The notes under the pieces were generated by a model. It was not told the DNA's origin. It ran no database searches and saw nothing but the letters and a program-made list of their open reading frames with translations. Of a stretch of DNA of 15,453 nt, positions 6,542-13,556 are shown in pieces. Source of the DNA: Cellvibrionaceae bacterium (lineage in GTDB: Bacteria > Pseudomonadota > Gammaproteobacteria > Pseudomonadales > Cellvibrionaceae); contig JAUVQU010000036.1 of NCBI GenBank assembly GCA_030597965.1, forward strand, positions 1 to 15,453, given 5' to 3'. The number at the start of each line of letters is the position of its first letter. Position 1 is the stretch's first letter. The translations under genes were made by a program, and so were the position numbers.

Positions 6542-7312
6542 CTAAATCGATCGGCCTTCCCTAGACAGGAAGGCTTTCACTTCAGCTAAATCCTCAGGAC
6601 AACGATGCTGCTGCCCTCTTCTGCTATCCAATTGATCTATGTAATACAATAAGCCCTGTTCGTTAAAGGCGTACATAGCCGCATCTTCTTCGTAATTAGG
6701 CGTAGCGTCTATCGCATTGAAATTACAGGTTCGCGCATGGTACAAACGGTGGCTGTCACTGTTATCAATCAATAATAAACCGGGGTTTTGATTCAACAAT
6801 AATCCAGTACCATTGTTTAAACTCTCCGGCACCAATTGTCGATGTATACCTTCTAACTGACCCCCATCAAACGACTCAGAGCCACCTTGCTCCAACTGAC
6901 CGTAGTAGTGTTGAAGCGCCTGCATTGATGTCACCCAGGTCGCATAATATCGACGCGGTTCATCCAGCCAAAAAGCCGTTGCCAGTGGCGGCGTATCTTG
7001 ATGTAGATGCTGACAGCTACCCGTCATGTAGGGGTTGGCACTGTAGGTGTGTTGCTTTGGCGCGCGTTGACAAAGCGTGTGATTAATTTTGTTCACCGGC
7101 AAACTGGGAAACTCTATCGTGCCATATTCAAAAATAGCGTCCCGCAATTGCTGCAAAAATCCATAGGCCGTTGTATTAAAAGGGTATCGATCATACAGCT
7201 CAACGGGAACATCAATACGCAGTCCAAAGCTGCAGCCATCTAGCTGATGTACGCCCCCCTCGTATTCACACTCGGAAGTTATATCATTTAAATTAAAAGC
7301 GACTCGTGGCAT
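6542..7312 (-). CDS. Unknown protein with 2OG/Fe(II)-oxygenase-like His/Asp pattern
   Basis: This encodes 256 residues, soluble, with no signal peptide. I do not recognise the family with certainty. Residues 101-107 read QHLHQDT, so His104-Gln-Asp106 forms an H-x-D motif. About 85 residues later comes DNSDSHRLYHAR, with His188 or His192 followed by Arg194. An H-x-D ... H facial triad with a nearby Arg is the metal and 2-oxoglutarate binding arrangement of Fe(II)/2OG oxygenases. The strand-like LLLNQNPGLLLIDNSDSHRLYH before the distal His fits the second half of the double-stranded beta-helix. This is inference from pattern only. The ATG at 7312 has a weak ribosome binding site. The gene is alone, with divergent unknown gene 7400-7744 upstream. 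Confidence 0.75.
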   Translation of the reverse strand: MPRVAFNLNDITSECEYEGGVHQLDGCSFGLRIDVPVELYDRYPFNTTAYGFLQQLRDAIFEYGTIEFPSLPVNKINHTLCQRAPKQHTYSANPYMTGSCQHLHQDTPPLATAFWLDEPRRYYATWVTSMQALQHYYGQLEQGGSESFDGGQLEGIHRQLVPESLNNGTGLLLNQNPGLLLIDNSDSHRLYHARTCNFNAIDATPNYEEDAAMYAFNEQGLLYYIDQLDSRRGQQHRCPEDLAEVKAFLSREGRSI

Positions 7313-7336
7313 AGATAGATATTTCTACTAAATTAA

Positions 7337-7365
7337 CTGACGTTATAAAAAGCGAAGGTTATCAT
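7337..7365 (+). promoter_or_regulatory. Candidate sigma-70 promoter for the 114-aa gene
   Basis: CTGACG (7337-7342) and TATCAT (7360-7365) are separated by 17 bases and match the -35 and -10 consensus at 4 and 5 of 6 positions. Transcription would begin near 7372, giving a leader of about 28 bases before the ATG at 7400. Confidence 0.4.
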
Positions 7366-7399
7366 AGGCACCATAGTAATTCTGATAGAGAGCTAATCA

Positions 7400-7744
7400 A
7401 TGAGCATTAATGACTTTGTAGAAATTGCACGTATTGTCGAAGACTGGGATGATGGTCACCATGGCCTATTCCCCATGATTCTCTGTTACAACTCAAAAGC
7501 TACAGAAAAACCGTTCTGGTTCCGCAAGGGCTGTGGGTTTGGAGCTGTAGGTGCTGTGCTTTCTCTAGAAGGCCTCTTCGATAAGAATGCAGCTCAAAAC
7601 TTTAACCACGACGAGACGGCTTGGGTTTTCAAAGTATTAGAAGAAGAAGTAGCGAAAGGCAGTAATGGCCACCAAACCGGTGAAGCACTTGTCGCCGCTT
7701 ACACAGAAAGATTTGGTAAGGCACCTGAATCACCCACTATTTAA
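7400..7744 (+). CDS. Hypothetical 114-aa protein
   Basis: A small soluble acidic protein with no signal peptide. It has a plausible promoter and a GAGAG-type ribosome binding site upstream of the ATG. Notable segments are EDWDDGHHGLFPMIL, FWFRKGCGFGAVGAVLS and a charged helical C-terminal half (ETAWVFKVLEEEVAKG). I do not recognise the family and see no catalytic signature. It converges on ispF. Its TAA (7742-7744) overlaps the ispF TAA (7741-7743) inside the palindrome ATTTAAAT, so the two genes share their 3' ends with no room for a terminator between them. Confidence 0.65.
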   Translation: MSINDFVEIARIVEDWDDGHHGLFPMILCYNSKATEKPFWFRKGCGFGAVGAVLSLEGLFDKNAAQNFNHDETAWVFKVLEEEVAKGSNGHQTGEALVAAYTERFGKAPESPTI

Positions 7745-8214
7745 ATGTCCGTTAATAACACCACAGCTTCACAGGCGATGCCTTCTTTTCTGCCGGTAAA
7801 ACCTAATTTTTCTGTGGTGGTGGCTTTCACATTCACCTGTGACACATCACTGTTTAAATCTTCTGCGATAAACGCACGCATGGCTTCAATATGAGGCGCC
7901 ATTTTAGGTGCTTGGGCAATGACGGTCATATCGGCATTACCCAATCGATAACCCGCGGCTTTGACTTTGGCATAGACCATTCGCAAAAGCGCTCGGCTGT
8001 CTGCACCCTTGTAGGCTGCATCGGTATCAGGAAAGTGTTTGCCGATATCACCCGCACCAATCGCCCCCAACAAGGCATCACAGAGTGCATGCAATAAAAC
8101 ATCGCCGTCAGAGTGAGCAACCAAGCCCTGGGCGTGTGGAATAACCACACCACCGATAACAATCTTGTCGCCTGCGCCGAAAGCGTGGACGTCGTAGCCG
8201 TGACCAATTCTCAT
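7741..8214 (-). CDS. ispF: 2-C-methyl-D-erythritol 2,4-cyclodiphosphate synthase
   Basis: This encodes 157 residues, the normal IspF length. It cyclises CDP-ME 2-phosphate to MEcPP with release of CMP in the MEP isoprenoid pathway. The divalent metal ligands Asp8 and His10 (GHGYDVH) and His42 (LLHALCDALLGA) are all present. So are AHSDGD (33-38), HFPDTD (60-65) and the C-terminal TTTEKLGFTGRKEGIA that builds the neighbouring active site and trimer core. The cytosolic enzyme is a homotrimer. The ATG overlaps the ispD stop (ATGA, 8211-8214), so translation is coupled; AAGG just upstream serves as ribosome binding site. It is the last gene of the block. The truD-surE genes that often follow in gammaproteobacteria are not here. 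Confidence 0.97.
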   Translation of the reverse strand: MRIGHGYDVHAFGAGDKIVIGGVVIPHAQGLVAHSDGDVLLHALCDALLGAIGAGDIGKHFPDTDAAYKGADSRALLRMVYAKVKAAGYRLGNADMTVIAQAPKMAPHIEAMRAFIAEDLNSDVSQVNVKATTTEKLGFTGRKEGIACEAVVLLTDI

Positions 8215-8981
8215 CCTTCAACCTTTTCCTGTTCGCTCATTTGCTGCTGCAAAATCAACTCAGCCATAGGTAAATCCTCTGGCCGGGTTACTTTAATATT
8301 GTCGCGTCGCCCTTCCACCATCACCGGTGTATAGCCTGCCCATTCCACAGCCGATGCTTCGTCTGTGATCGTCTGCTTTTGCGTCAGAGCATTCTCCAAC
8401 GCTTGCGACAACACTTCATAACGAAACATTTGTGGTGTCTGTGCCTGCCACAAAACAGAGCGATCCACGGTGCGCTCTATTTCACGGCAATCACCTGAAT
8501 AACAACAGTCACCGGACTCACTCACTTGCTTGAGCGTATCGCTGACCGGAACCCCCAATATGCCACCCACCTTATGGCCGGCCAGTACCTCTATAAGGTT
8601 TTCAATATCGGCAAGTGCTACACAGGGTCTCGCGGCATCATGTACCAGTACCCAATCACTGGGTTGCGCTTCATCTGCCAGCGACTCCAAACCTTTCAAT
8701 ACCGAATTACAACGTTCACGTCCGCCAGTCACAACCGTGACACGGGGGTGATGCACGATGGCAAACTCCTGCCAGGCCTCATCCTGTGGGCTGACAACCA
8801 ACACCAAGCCCGCCAACACGGGAAGATCCAGTAACCGCTCAAGGGTATTCTCCAAAAGGGTCTTGCCTGCTAATGGCAGATACTGCTTTGGTAACAGGCT
8901 GCCCATACGCGCACCCACGCCAGCGGCGGGCACAATTAACCAATAGCGAGGAAAGGAAGTATTTACGTCAGAATTTGGCAT
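8211..8981 (-). CDS. ispD: 2-C-methyl-D-erythritol 4-phosphate cytidylyltransferase
   Basis: This encodes 256 residues, slightly longer than the ~230-236 of typical IspD, with about 13 extra residues at each end. It transfers CMP from CTP to MEP, making CDP-ME. Landmarks are the nucleotide-binding PAAGVGARMG and PKQYLPL near residues 18-38, GGRERCNSV, VHDAARP, the QAQTPQMF segment, ITDEASAVE, and C-terminal EGRRDNIKVTRPEDL. The key Arg and Lys of the first motif are present. It lies 13 bases after ftsB and overlaps ispF by four bases, so it belongs to the eno-ftsB-ispD-ispF transcription unit. The ribosome binding site before the ATG is not evident; coupling to ftsB is likely. Confidence 0.96.
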   Translation of the reverse strand: MPNSDVNTSFPRYWLIVPAAGVGARMGSLLPKQYLPLAGKTLLENTLERLLDLPVLAGLVLVVSPQDEAWQEFAIVHHPRVTVVTGGRERCNSVLKGLESLADEAQPSDWVLVHDAARPCVALADIENLIEVLAGHKVGGILGVPVSDTLKQVSESGDCCYSGDCREIERTVDRSVLWQAQTPQMFRYEVLSQALENALTQKQTITDEASAVEWAGYTPVMVEGRRDNIKVTRPEDLPMAELILQQQMSEQEKVEG

Positions 8982-8994
8982 GGATTCAGGTCAA

Positions 8995-9282
8995 TTATTT
9001 TTCTTCAGAGCGTTCAATAACCATAAAAAATGTTTCATTTTCTTTGATCATACCGAGATCTCCTCTGGCACGCTCTTCCACGGCATCCAAGCCAGATTTA
9101 AGCGCCTTAACTTCAGCCGCTAATACTTGGTTACGGTCATTTAATCGGTTATTTTCGATTTGTTGTTGAGTGATTTCTTTTTCTAAACGACTGATATGAG
9201 CGAGACTGTTCTCGCCTACCCAGAGGCGATACTGGAGGCCAAGTAATAACAGAACGAGTACAACAATCAGCGCTTTATACAT
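8995..9282 (-). CDS. ftsB: Cell division protein FtsB
   Basis: A small bitopic inner-membrane protein of 95 residues. A short cytoplasmic N-terminus is followed by one membrane helix (about residues 3-20). A periplasmic coiled coil follows, rich in Leu/Glu/Gln/Asn (about 28-70), then the family ending ARGDLGMIKENETFFMVI, which corresponds to the conserved 'AR.ELGM..P.ET' region. FtsB joins FtsL and FtsQ in the divisome and helps activate septal peptidoglycan synthesis. Position directly after eno and before ispD is the standard Pseudomonas-type arrangement. The ATG at 9282 lacks a clear ribosome binding site. Confidence 0.93.
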   Translation of the reverse strand: MYKALIVVLVLLLLGLQYRLWVGENSLAHISRLEKEITQQQIENNRLNDRNQVLAAEVKALKSGLDAVEERARGDLGMIKENETFFMVIERSEEK

Positions 9283-9299
9283 AAATCAATGCTATCACA

Positions 9300-9333
9300 A
9301 ACAGAAAGGCCAGCATGAGCTGGCCTTTCTGTT
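9300..9333 (-). terminator. Strong hairpin between eno and ftsB
   Basis: A perfect 15-bp stem, AACAGAAAGGCCAGC (9300-9314) against GCTGGCCTTTCTGTT (9319-9333), with a four-base ATGA loop. Read on the minus strand it lies after eno and just before ftsB, and the 3' arm is U-rich (CCUUUCUGUUU). It probably ends part of the highly expressed eno transcripts, lowering ftsB-ispD-ispF expression. As it is nearly symmetric, it could also stop plus-strand transcripts. Confidence 0.7.
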
Positions 9334-9335
9334 AA

Positions 9336-9395
9336 TTCGCTTGCAGGGCAAGCTCCTACGTCAATATTTCTGTAGGAGCCAGCCCCGCTGGCGAA
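9336..9395. repeat. Inverted REP doublet (GTAGGAGC type)
   Basis: Two REP-like units point away from a shared 10-base centre (9361-9370). The plus-strand unit at 9371-9395 reads TGTAGGAGC then a GCCAGC-CCC-GCTGGC hairpin (9378-9392) and GAA. The minus-strand unit at 9336-9360 reads CGTAGGAGC then a GCTTGC-CCT-GCAAGC hairpin (9353-9339) and GAA. The head and tail are identical but the stem bases differ while pairing is kept. This is the known form of Pseudomonas REP sequences, which are spread by RAYT transposases. No RAYT gene is in the window. The position just past the eno stop is a usual one for REPs. Confidence 0.85.
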
Positions 9396-9405
9396 AGATT
9401 TCACT

Positions 9406-10698
9406 TTAAGATTTGAATTCAGCGCGACCTTTATAAGGCGCTGCATCTGCACCCAATTCCGCTTCAATACGAAGCAGACGATTGTACTTAGACACACGGT
9501 CAGAACGGCACAGTGAACCGGTCTTAATCTGGCCAGCAGCCGTCGCTACCGCCAAATCAGCAATGGTGGTGTCTTCCGTTTCGCCTGAGCGGTGAGAGAT
9601 AACCACACCGAAACCAGCGTCTTGCGCCATCTTGATCGCTTCCAGAGTTTCGGTCAGTGAACCAATTTGGTTGAACTTAATCAAAATTGCATTACCGATT
9701 TTCTCATCGATACCACGCTTAAGGATCTTGGTGTTGGTCACGAACAGATCGTCACCCACCAGCTGTACACGGTCGCCCAGCTTTTCAGTCTGGTACTTCC
9801 AGCCAGCCCAGTCAGATTCGTCCTGACCGTCTTCGATAGAAATAATTGGGTACTGATCGCACAACTCAGCCAGGTAGTCGCTGAAGCCTTCAGCACTGAA
9901 CACCTTGCCTTCGCCAGACATGTCGTACTTACCGTCTTTGTAGAACTCGGTAGAGGCACAGTCCAGAGCCAGAGTTACATCGGTACCCAGCTCATAACCA
10001 GCGTTGGCAACGGCTTCTTTGATCACAGCCAGAGCGTCGGCGTTAGAGGCCAGGTTTGGCGCGAAACCACCTTCGTCGCCCACGGCGGTGTTCAAACCCT
10101 TGGCGCTCAGAACCTTCTTCAGCGAGTGGAATATTTCAGCACCAACACGCAGCGCTTCAGAGAAGCTCTTGGCAGAAACTGGCTGTACCATGAACTCTTG
10201 AATATCGACGTTGTTGTCAGCGTGCTCACCACCGTTAATGATGTTCATCATGGGTACTGGCATTGAGTACTGACCAGGAGTGCCGTTCAGCTCAGCGATG
10301 TGAGCGTACAGAGGCATGCCCTTGGCGATAGCCGCTGCTTTAGCCGCTGCCAGAGAAACCGCCAGAATAGCATTGGCGCCAAACGTAGCTTTGTTTTCGG
10401 TGCCGTCGGCGTCGATCATTTTCTGATCCAGTGCGCGCTGATCAGTAGCGTCCATACCCACCAACAAATCCTTGATGCTGGTGTTAATGTGCTCAACGGC
10501 CTTCAATACACCCTTACCCAAGTAACGGCTCTTGTCGCCATCACGCAACTCCAATGCTTCACGTGAGCCAGTTGACGCGCCAGAAGGTGCACAGGCTGAA
10601 CCTACCACGCCGGATTCCAATACCACATCCGCTTCTACGGTTGGGTTACCGCGAGAATCGAGAATCTCAAAAGCTTTTACATCAACAATCTTGCTCAT
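9406..10698 (-). CDS. eno: Enolase
   Basis: This encodes 430 residues from the ATG at 10698. GGAGAG at 10708-10713 sets this start; an in-frame TTG at 10719 lies upstream of that site and is rejected. Enolase converts 2-phosphoglycerate to phosphoenolpyruvate in glycolysis and is a component of RNA degradosomes in some proteobacteria. Mg ligands Asp246, Glu289 and Asp316 are present (ALDCAS, SIEDGQDESDW, LVGDDLFVTN). The acid/base residues Glu209 (GDEGGFAPN) and Lys341 (LIKFNQIGS), His159 in NGGEHADN, the substrate loop SGASTGSREALELRD, and SHRSGETEDTTIADLAVA are also present. The gene is intact and standard in length. An inverted repeat separates it from kdsA upstream; a hairpin and a REP doublet follow it. 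Confidence 0.98.
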   Translation of the reverse strand: MSKIVDVKAFEILDSRGNPTVEADVVLESGVVGSACAPSGASTGSREALELRDGDKSRYLGKGVLKAVEHINTSIKDLLVGMDATDQRALDQKMIDADGTENKATFGANAILAVSLAAAKAAAIAKGMPLYAHIAELNGTPGQYSMPVPMMNIINGGEHADNNVDIQEFMVQPVSAKSFSEALRVGAEIFHSLKKVLSAKGLNTAVGDEGGFAPNLASNADALAVIKEAVANAGYELGTDVTLALDCASTEFYKDGKYDMSGEGKVFSAEGFSDYLAELCDQYPIISIEDGQDESDWAGWKYQTEKLGDRVQLVGDDLFVTNTKILKRGIDEKIGNAILIKFNQIGSLTETLEAIKMAQDAGFGVVISHRSGETEDTTIADLAVATAAGQIKTGSLCRSDRVSKYNRLLRIEAELGADAAPYKGRAEFKS

Positions 10699-10707
10699 TA
10701 CTTGTTT

Positions 10708-10713
10708 CTCTCC
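10708..10713 (-). promoter_or_regulatory. Ribosome binding site that fixes the eno start
   Basis: On the minus strand GGAGAG lies nine bases before the ATG at 10698. It overlaps the codons that would follow the alternative TTG at 10719, so that longer frame is not the start. Confidence 0.8.
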
Positions 10714-10738
10714 AAACAAAACATAAAAAATCTATTTA

Positions 10739-10793
10739 GGGTGTCTCTAAAAATTAAAATTTTCGCGTACAAAGTGCATTTTTAGAGGTGCCC
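10739..10793. repeat. Imperfect inverted repeat between kdsA and eno
   Basis: Sixteen-base arms at 10739-10754 (GGGTGTCTCTAAAAAT) and 10778-10793 (ATTTTTAGAGGTGCCC) pair perfectly over ten bases (CTCTAAAAAT) and over the outer GGG/CCC, with three mismatched or wobble positions between. The loop of 23 bases is AT-rich. On the minus strand it begins one base after the kdsA stop codon and could act as an end-of-transcript hairpin. Its form also resembles a small dispersed repeat. The eno promoter must lie within or right beside it if eno has its own promoter. Confidence 0.6.
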
Positions 10794-10794
10794 T

Positions 10795-11658
10795 TTACTT
10801 AATATCCAAAGCTGGCAATGATTTAACGACATCATCAACCGCTTTCATCTGAGCCAGGAACGGCTCTAACTGGTCTAATGGCAATGCACTGGGGCCATCG
10901 CACTTGGCCTGATCCGGGTTCGGGTGTGCTTCAAGGAACAAGCCCGCAATACCCAGGGCCATACCTGCCCGACCTAATTCAGCCACTTGGTGGCGGCGGC
11001 CGCCAGACGCGGCACCGCCTGGATCACGGCACTGTAATGCGTGGGTCACATCAAAAATAAGCGGCGCGTTATTACTGACTTCCTTCATGGTACGAAAGCC
11101 CAGCATATCAACCACTAAATTGTCGTAACCGAAGCAGCTGCCGCGCTCGCACAACATCACCTGTTCATTACCGCATTCGGCAAATTTTTCAACAATGTTC
11201 TGCATTTGTGACGGACTAATAAACTGAGGTTTTTTAATGTTTATCACCGCATTGGTCTTGGCCATCGCTTCAACCAAATCGGTCTGGCGCGCCAAGAACG
11301 CAGGCAACTGAATCACATCACACACATCCGCCACGGGCTGTGCCTGGTAAATCTCGTGCAGATCAGTAATAACAGGCACATTGAAGGTCTGTTTTACTTC
11401 TTCAAAAATTTTTAAACCCTCGTCCATACCCGGCCCTCTATAAGAGTGGACAGAAGAGCGATTGGCTTTATCGAAGGAGGCCTTAAAGACATAGGGAATG
11501 CCCAGCTTCTCAGTCACGGTGACGTAGGCTTCTGCCACCTGCATTGCCATGTCACGGGATTCCAATACGTTCATACCTGCGAACAGGGTGAACGGCTTGT
11601 CATTGGCAACGTCTATGTCACCAACCTTGATCAACTTTTCCGGTACTGAAGTCGTCAT
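10795..11658 (-). CDS. kdsA: 3-deoxy-8-phosphooctulonate synthase (Kdo-8-P synthase)
   Basis: This encodes 287 residues, close to the family norm. It condenses phosphoenolpyruvate with arabinose 5-phosphate to Kdo-8-phosphate, the first committed step to the Kdo of LPS. Motifs seen include FTLFAGMNVLES (24-34), KASFDKANRSS (59-69), RGPGMDEGL, VPVITDLHE, QLPAFLARQTDLV, NIKKPQF (140-146), CERGSCFGYDNLVVDM, FDVTHALQ (202-209) and FLEAHPNPDQAKCDGPSALPL. Residue 30 is Asn in AGMNVLES, where metal-dependent KdsA enzymes carry Cys. This indicates the metal-independent class, as in E. coli. The cytosolic enzyme is a homotetramer in relatives. It lies 100 bases after pyrG with no convincing terminator between, so the two may be co-transcribed. 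Confidence 0.97.
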   Translation of the reverse strand: MTTSVPEKLIKVGDIDVANDKPFTLFAGMNVLESRDMAMQVAEAYVTVTEKLGIPYVFKASFDKANRSSVHSYRGPGMDEGLKIFEEVKQTFNVPVITDLHEIYQAQPVADVCDVIQLPAFLARQTDLVEAMAKTNAVINIKKPQFISPSQMQNIVEKFAECGNEQVMLCERGSCFGYDNLVVDMLGFRTMKEVSNNAPLIFDVTHALQCRDPGGAASGGRRHQVAELGRAGMALGIAGLFLEAHPNPDQAKCDGPSALPLDQLEPFLAQMKAVDDVVKSLPALDIK

Positions 11659-11758
11659 AATATTGTTACTCTCAGTGTGAGCTACAAAGTGCCGCTTGAG
11701 GCTTGTATAAGCAGGGCTTTTGCTCTGTGGTTAGGCAAAAGAACCATTATTACGTGCC

Positions 11759-13384
11759 TCAAGATTTTTTATTGTCTAGTGCAGCTTTAATATAGCCCGA
11801 AAACAGAGGATGGCCATCACGAGGGGTCGAAGTGAACTCCGGGTGAAACTGACAAGCGACGAACCACGGATGATCTTCGATCTCCACCATTTCAACCAAA
11901 GTGTCATCGGCAGACCAACCACCGATCTTCAATCCGGCACGTTGCAACTGCTCCAGATAATTATTATTCACTTCATAACGGTGCCGGTGTCGCTCTTTAA
12001 TAACCTTAGAACCATACAATTCATGAGCCTTACTGCCCTCAACCAAATGGCATTCCTGACTACCCAGGCGCATGGTGCCACCGAGGTCGGAATTGTTTGA
12101 TCGGGTTTCTACACCACCTTCGGTAGTAGTCCACTCGGTAATCAAGCCGATCACCGGATTAGTGGTTTTTGAATCAAATTCTGTCGAGTTGGCATCCGCC
12201 AAACCCAATACATTGCGGGCAAACTCAATCACAACCGATTGCATACCCAGACAGATACCCAAGTAAGGCACCTTATTTTCACGGGCGTACTTTACCGCCA
12301 TCAACTTGCCTTCCAGTCCACGCTCACCGAAACCGCCTGGCACCAGGATAGCGTCGGCGCCTTCGATCAAACTAAGACCTTGAGTTTCTACGTCTTCCGC
12401 GTTGATGTACTTAACGTTAACTTTGGTCTTGGCGTGAATACCGGCATGCACCAATGCTTCGTTCAAAGACTTATAAGCATCGAGCAGCTCCATGTACTTG
12501 CCGACCATGGCAACGGTTACTTCATGCTCAGGGTTCAACTTGCCATCAACCACCGCATCCCATTCGGACAGGTCGGCTTCAGGCGCTTCAATATGAAACT
12601 TATCCAACACGATCTGATCGAGGCCATACTTCTTTAAATGACCAGGAATGGAGTAGATCGTTTTAGCATCAGGCAGAGGAACAACAGCGCGCTCCTCAAC
12701 GTTGGTAAACATGGATATCTTGCGACGAGAATCCACGTCCACTTCTTTTTCTGAACGACAGATCAATACATCGGGCTGAATACCAATGGATCGTAATTCT
12801 TTAACAGAGTGCTGGGTCGGCTTGGTTTTAGTCTCGCCGGCAGTAGCAATATACGGCACCAGAGTCAGATGCACCCAGAGGAGGTTCTCGCTGCCCACTT
12901 CAACTTTCAGCTGACGCGCCGCTTCCAAGAATGGCTGGGACTCAATATCACCCACAGTGCCACCAATTTCGATCAAAGCAATATCGGCGCCTTCGGCACC
13001 GGCAATGACACGACGTTTAATTTCATCGGTAATATGAGGAATAACCTGAACGGTGCCACCCAAATAGTCGCCGCGACGCTCTTTGCGCAACACGGTCTCA
13101 TAGACACGGCCGGTGGTGAAATTATTGCGTTTGGACATCTTGGTACGAATAAAACGTTCGTAGTGACCCAGATCCAAATCGGTCTCGGCACCATCTTCCG
13201 TTACAAACACTTCACCGTGCTGGAATGGGCTCATGGTACCCGGGTCAACGTTGATATACGGATCAAGTTTCAACATGGTGACTTTCAAGCCACGGGCTTC
13301 AAGCAGCGCCGCTAAAGATGCAGCCGCAATGCCCTTCCCTAAAGAAGAAACTACGCCGCCTGTAACGAAAATATATCGGGTCAT
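11759..13384 (-). CDS. pyrG: CTP synthase
   Basis: This encodes 541 residues from the ATG at 13384, the start of MTRYIFVTGGVVSSLGKG, where nearly all PyrG proteins begin. AAGGTG at 13389-13394 supports it. The frame is open to 13516, but that extension has no family similarity. PyrG makes CTP from UTP, ATP and glutamine. The synthetase domain (about 1-265) shows the P-loop SLGKGIAAAS (14-23), KLDPYINVDPGTMSPFQHGEVFVTEDG and GGTVGDIES (141-149). The C-terminal class I glutamine amidotransferase has PGGFGERG (349-356), nucleophile Cys378 in GICLGMQ, and His514/Glu516 in QFHPEF. All catalytic residues are intact. In the cell it forms tetramers and filaments. CTP is used by KdsB for the KdsA product and by IspD, both pathways encoded in this block. 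Confidence 0.98.
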   Translation of the reverse strand: MTRYIFVTGGVVSSLGKGIAAASLAALLEARGLKVTMLKLDPYINVDPGTMSPFQHGEVFVTEDGAETDLDLGHYERFIRTKMSKRNNFTTGRVYETVLRKERRGDYLGGTVQVIPHITDEIKRRVIAGAEGADIALIEIGGTVGDIESQPFLEAARQLKVEVGSENLLWVHLTLVPYIATAGETKTKPTQHSVKELRSIGIQPDVLICRSEKEVDVDSRRKISMFTNVEERAVVPLPDAKTIYSIPGHLKKYGLDQIVLDKFHIEAPEADLSEWDAVVDGKLNPEHEVTVAMVGKYMELLDAYKSLNEALVHAGIHAKTKVNVKYINAEDVETQGLSLIEGADAILVPGGFGERGLEGKLMAVKYARENKVPYLGICLGMQSVVIEFARNVLGLADANSTEFDSKTTNPVIGLITEWTTTEGGVETRSNNSDLGGTMRLGSQECHLVEGSKAHELYGSKVIKERHRHRYEVNNNYLEQLQRAGLKIGGWSADDTLVEMVEIEDHPWFVACQFHPEFTSTPRDGHPLFSGYIKAALDNKKS

Positions 13385-13388
13385 GAAG

Positions 13389-13394
13389 CACCTT
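13389..13394 (-). promoter_or_regulatory. Ribosome binding site that fixes the pyrG start
   Basis: On the minus strand AAGGTG is followed by CTTC and the ATG at 13384, so AAGG is six bases from the start. This excludes the longer frame that begins at 13516. Confidence 0.7.
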
Positions 13395-13556
13395 GCTGAG
13401 TCTGAGAACGCTATAAGATTAGCTTGGCTGGCTGCCCAATGGTTGATCTTTGAATGGCAGGAGAATACAAGCTCTACAAGGGAGGGCAGTTTACCGTAAA
13501 GCCTCCTTTGTCTCAATCAAAATTGATGGCTTTGAAAACCAATATCGCCCTCTAAA

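Noticed and set aside
9667..10266. Plus-strand 199-residue frame inside eno
   Set aside because: Fully antisense to an intact enolase gene; long antisense frames are common opposite highly biased genes and no family features are seen.
11717..11741. 7-bp inverted repeat CTTTTGC/GCAAAAG between kdsA and pyrG as a pyrG terminator
   Set aside because: An 11-base loop, a short stem and no U-run after it on the minus strand; too weak to call.
12809..13315. Plus-strand 168-residue frame inside pyrG
   Set aside because: Antisense to the conserved synthetase domain of pyrG; no recognisable domain or start signal.
13385..13516. N-terminal extension of pyrG by 44 residues
   Set aside because: Family proteins start at MTRYIFVTGG and a ribosome binding site lies just before that ATG.
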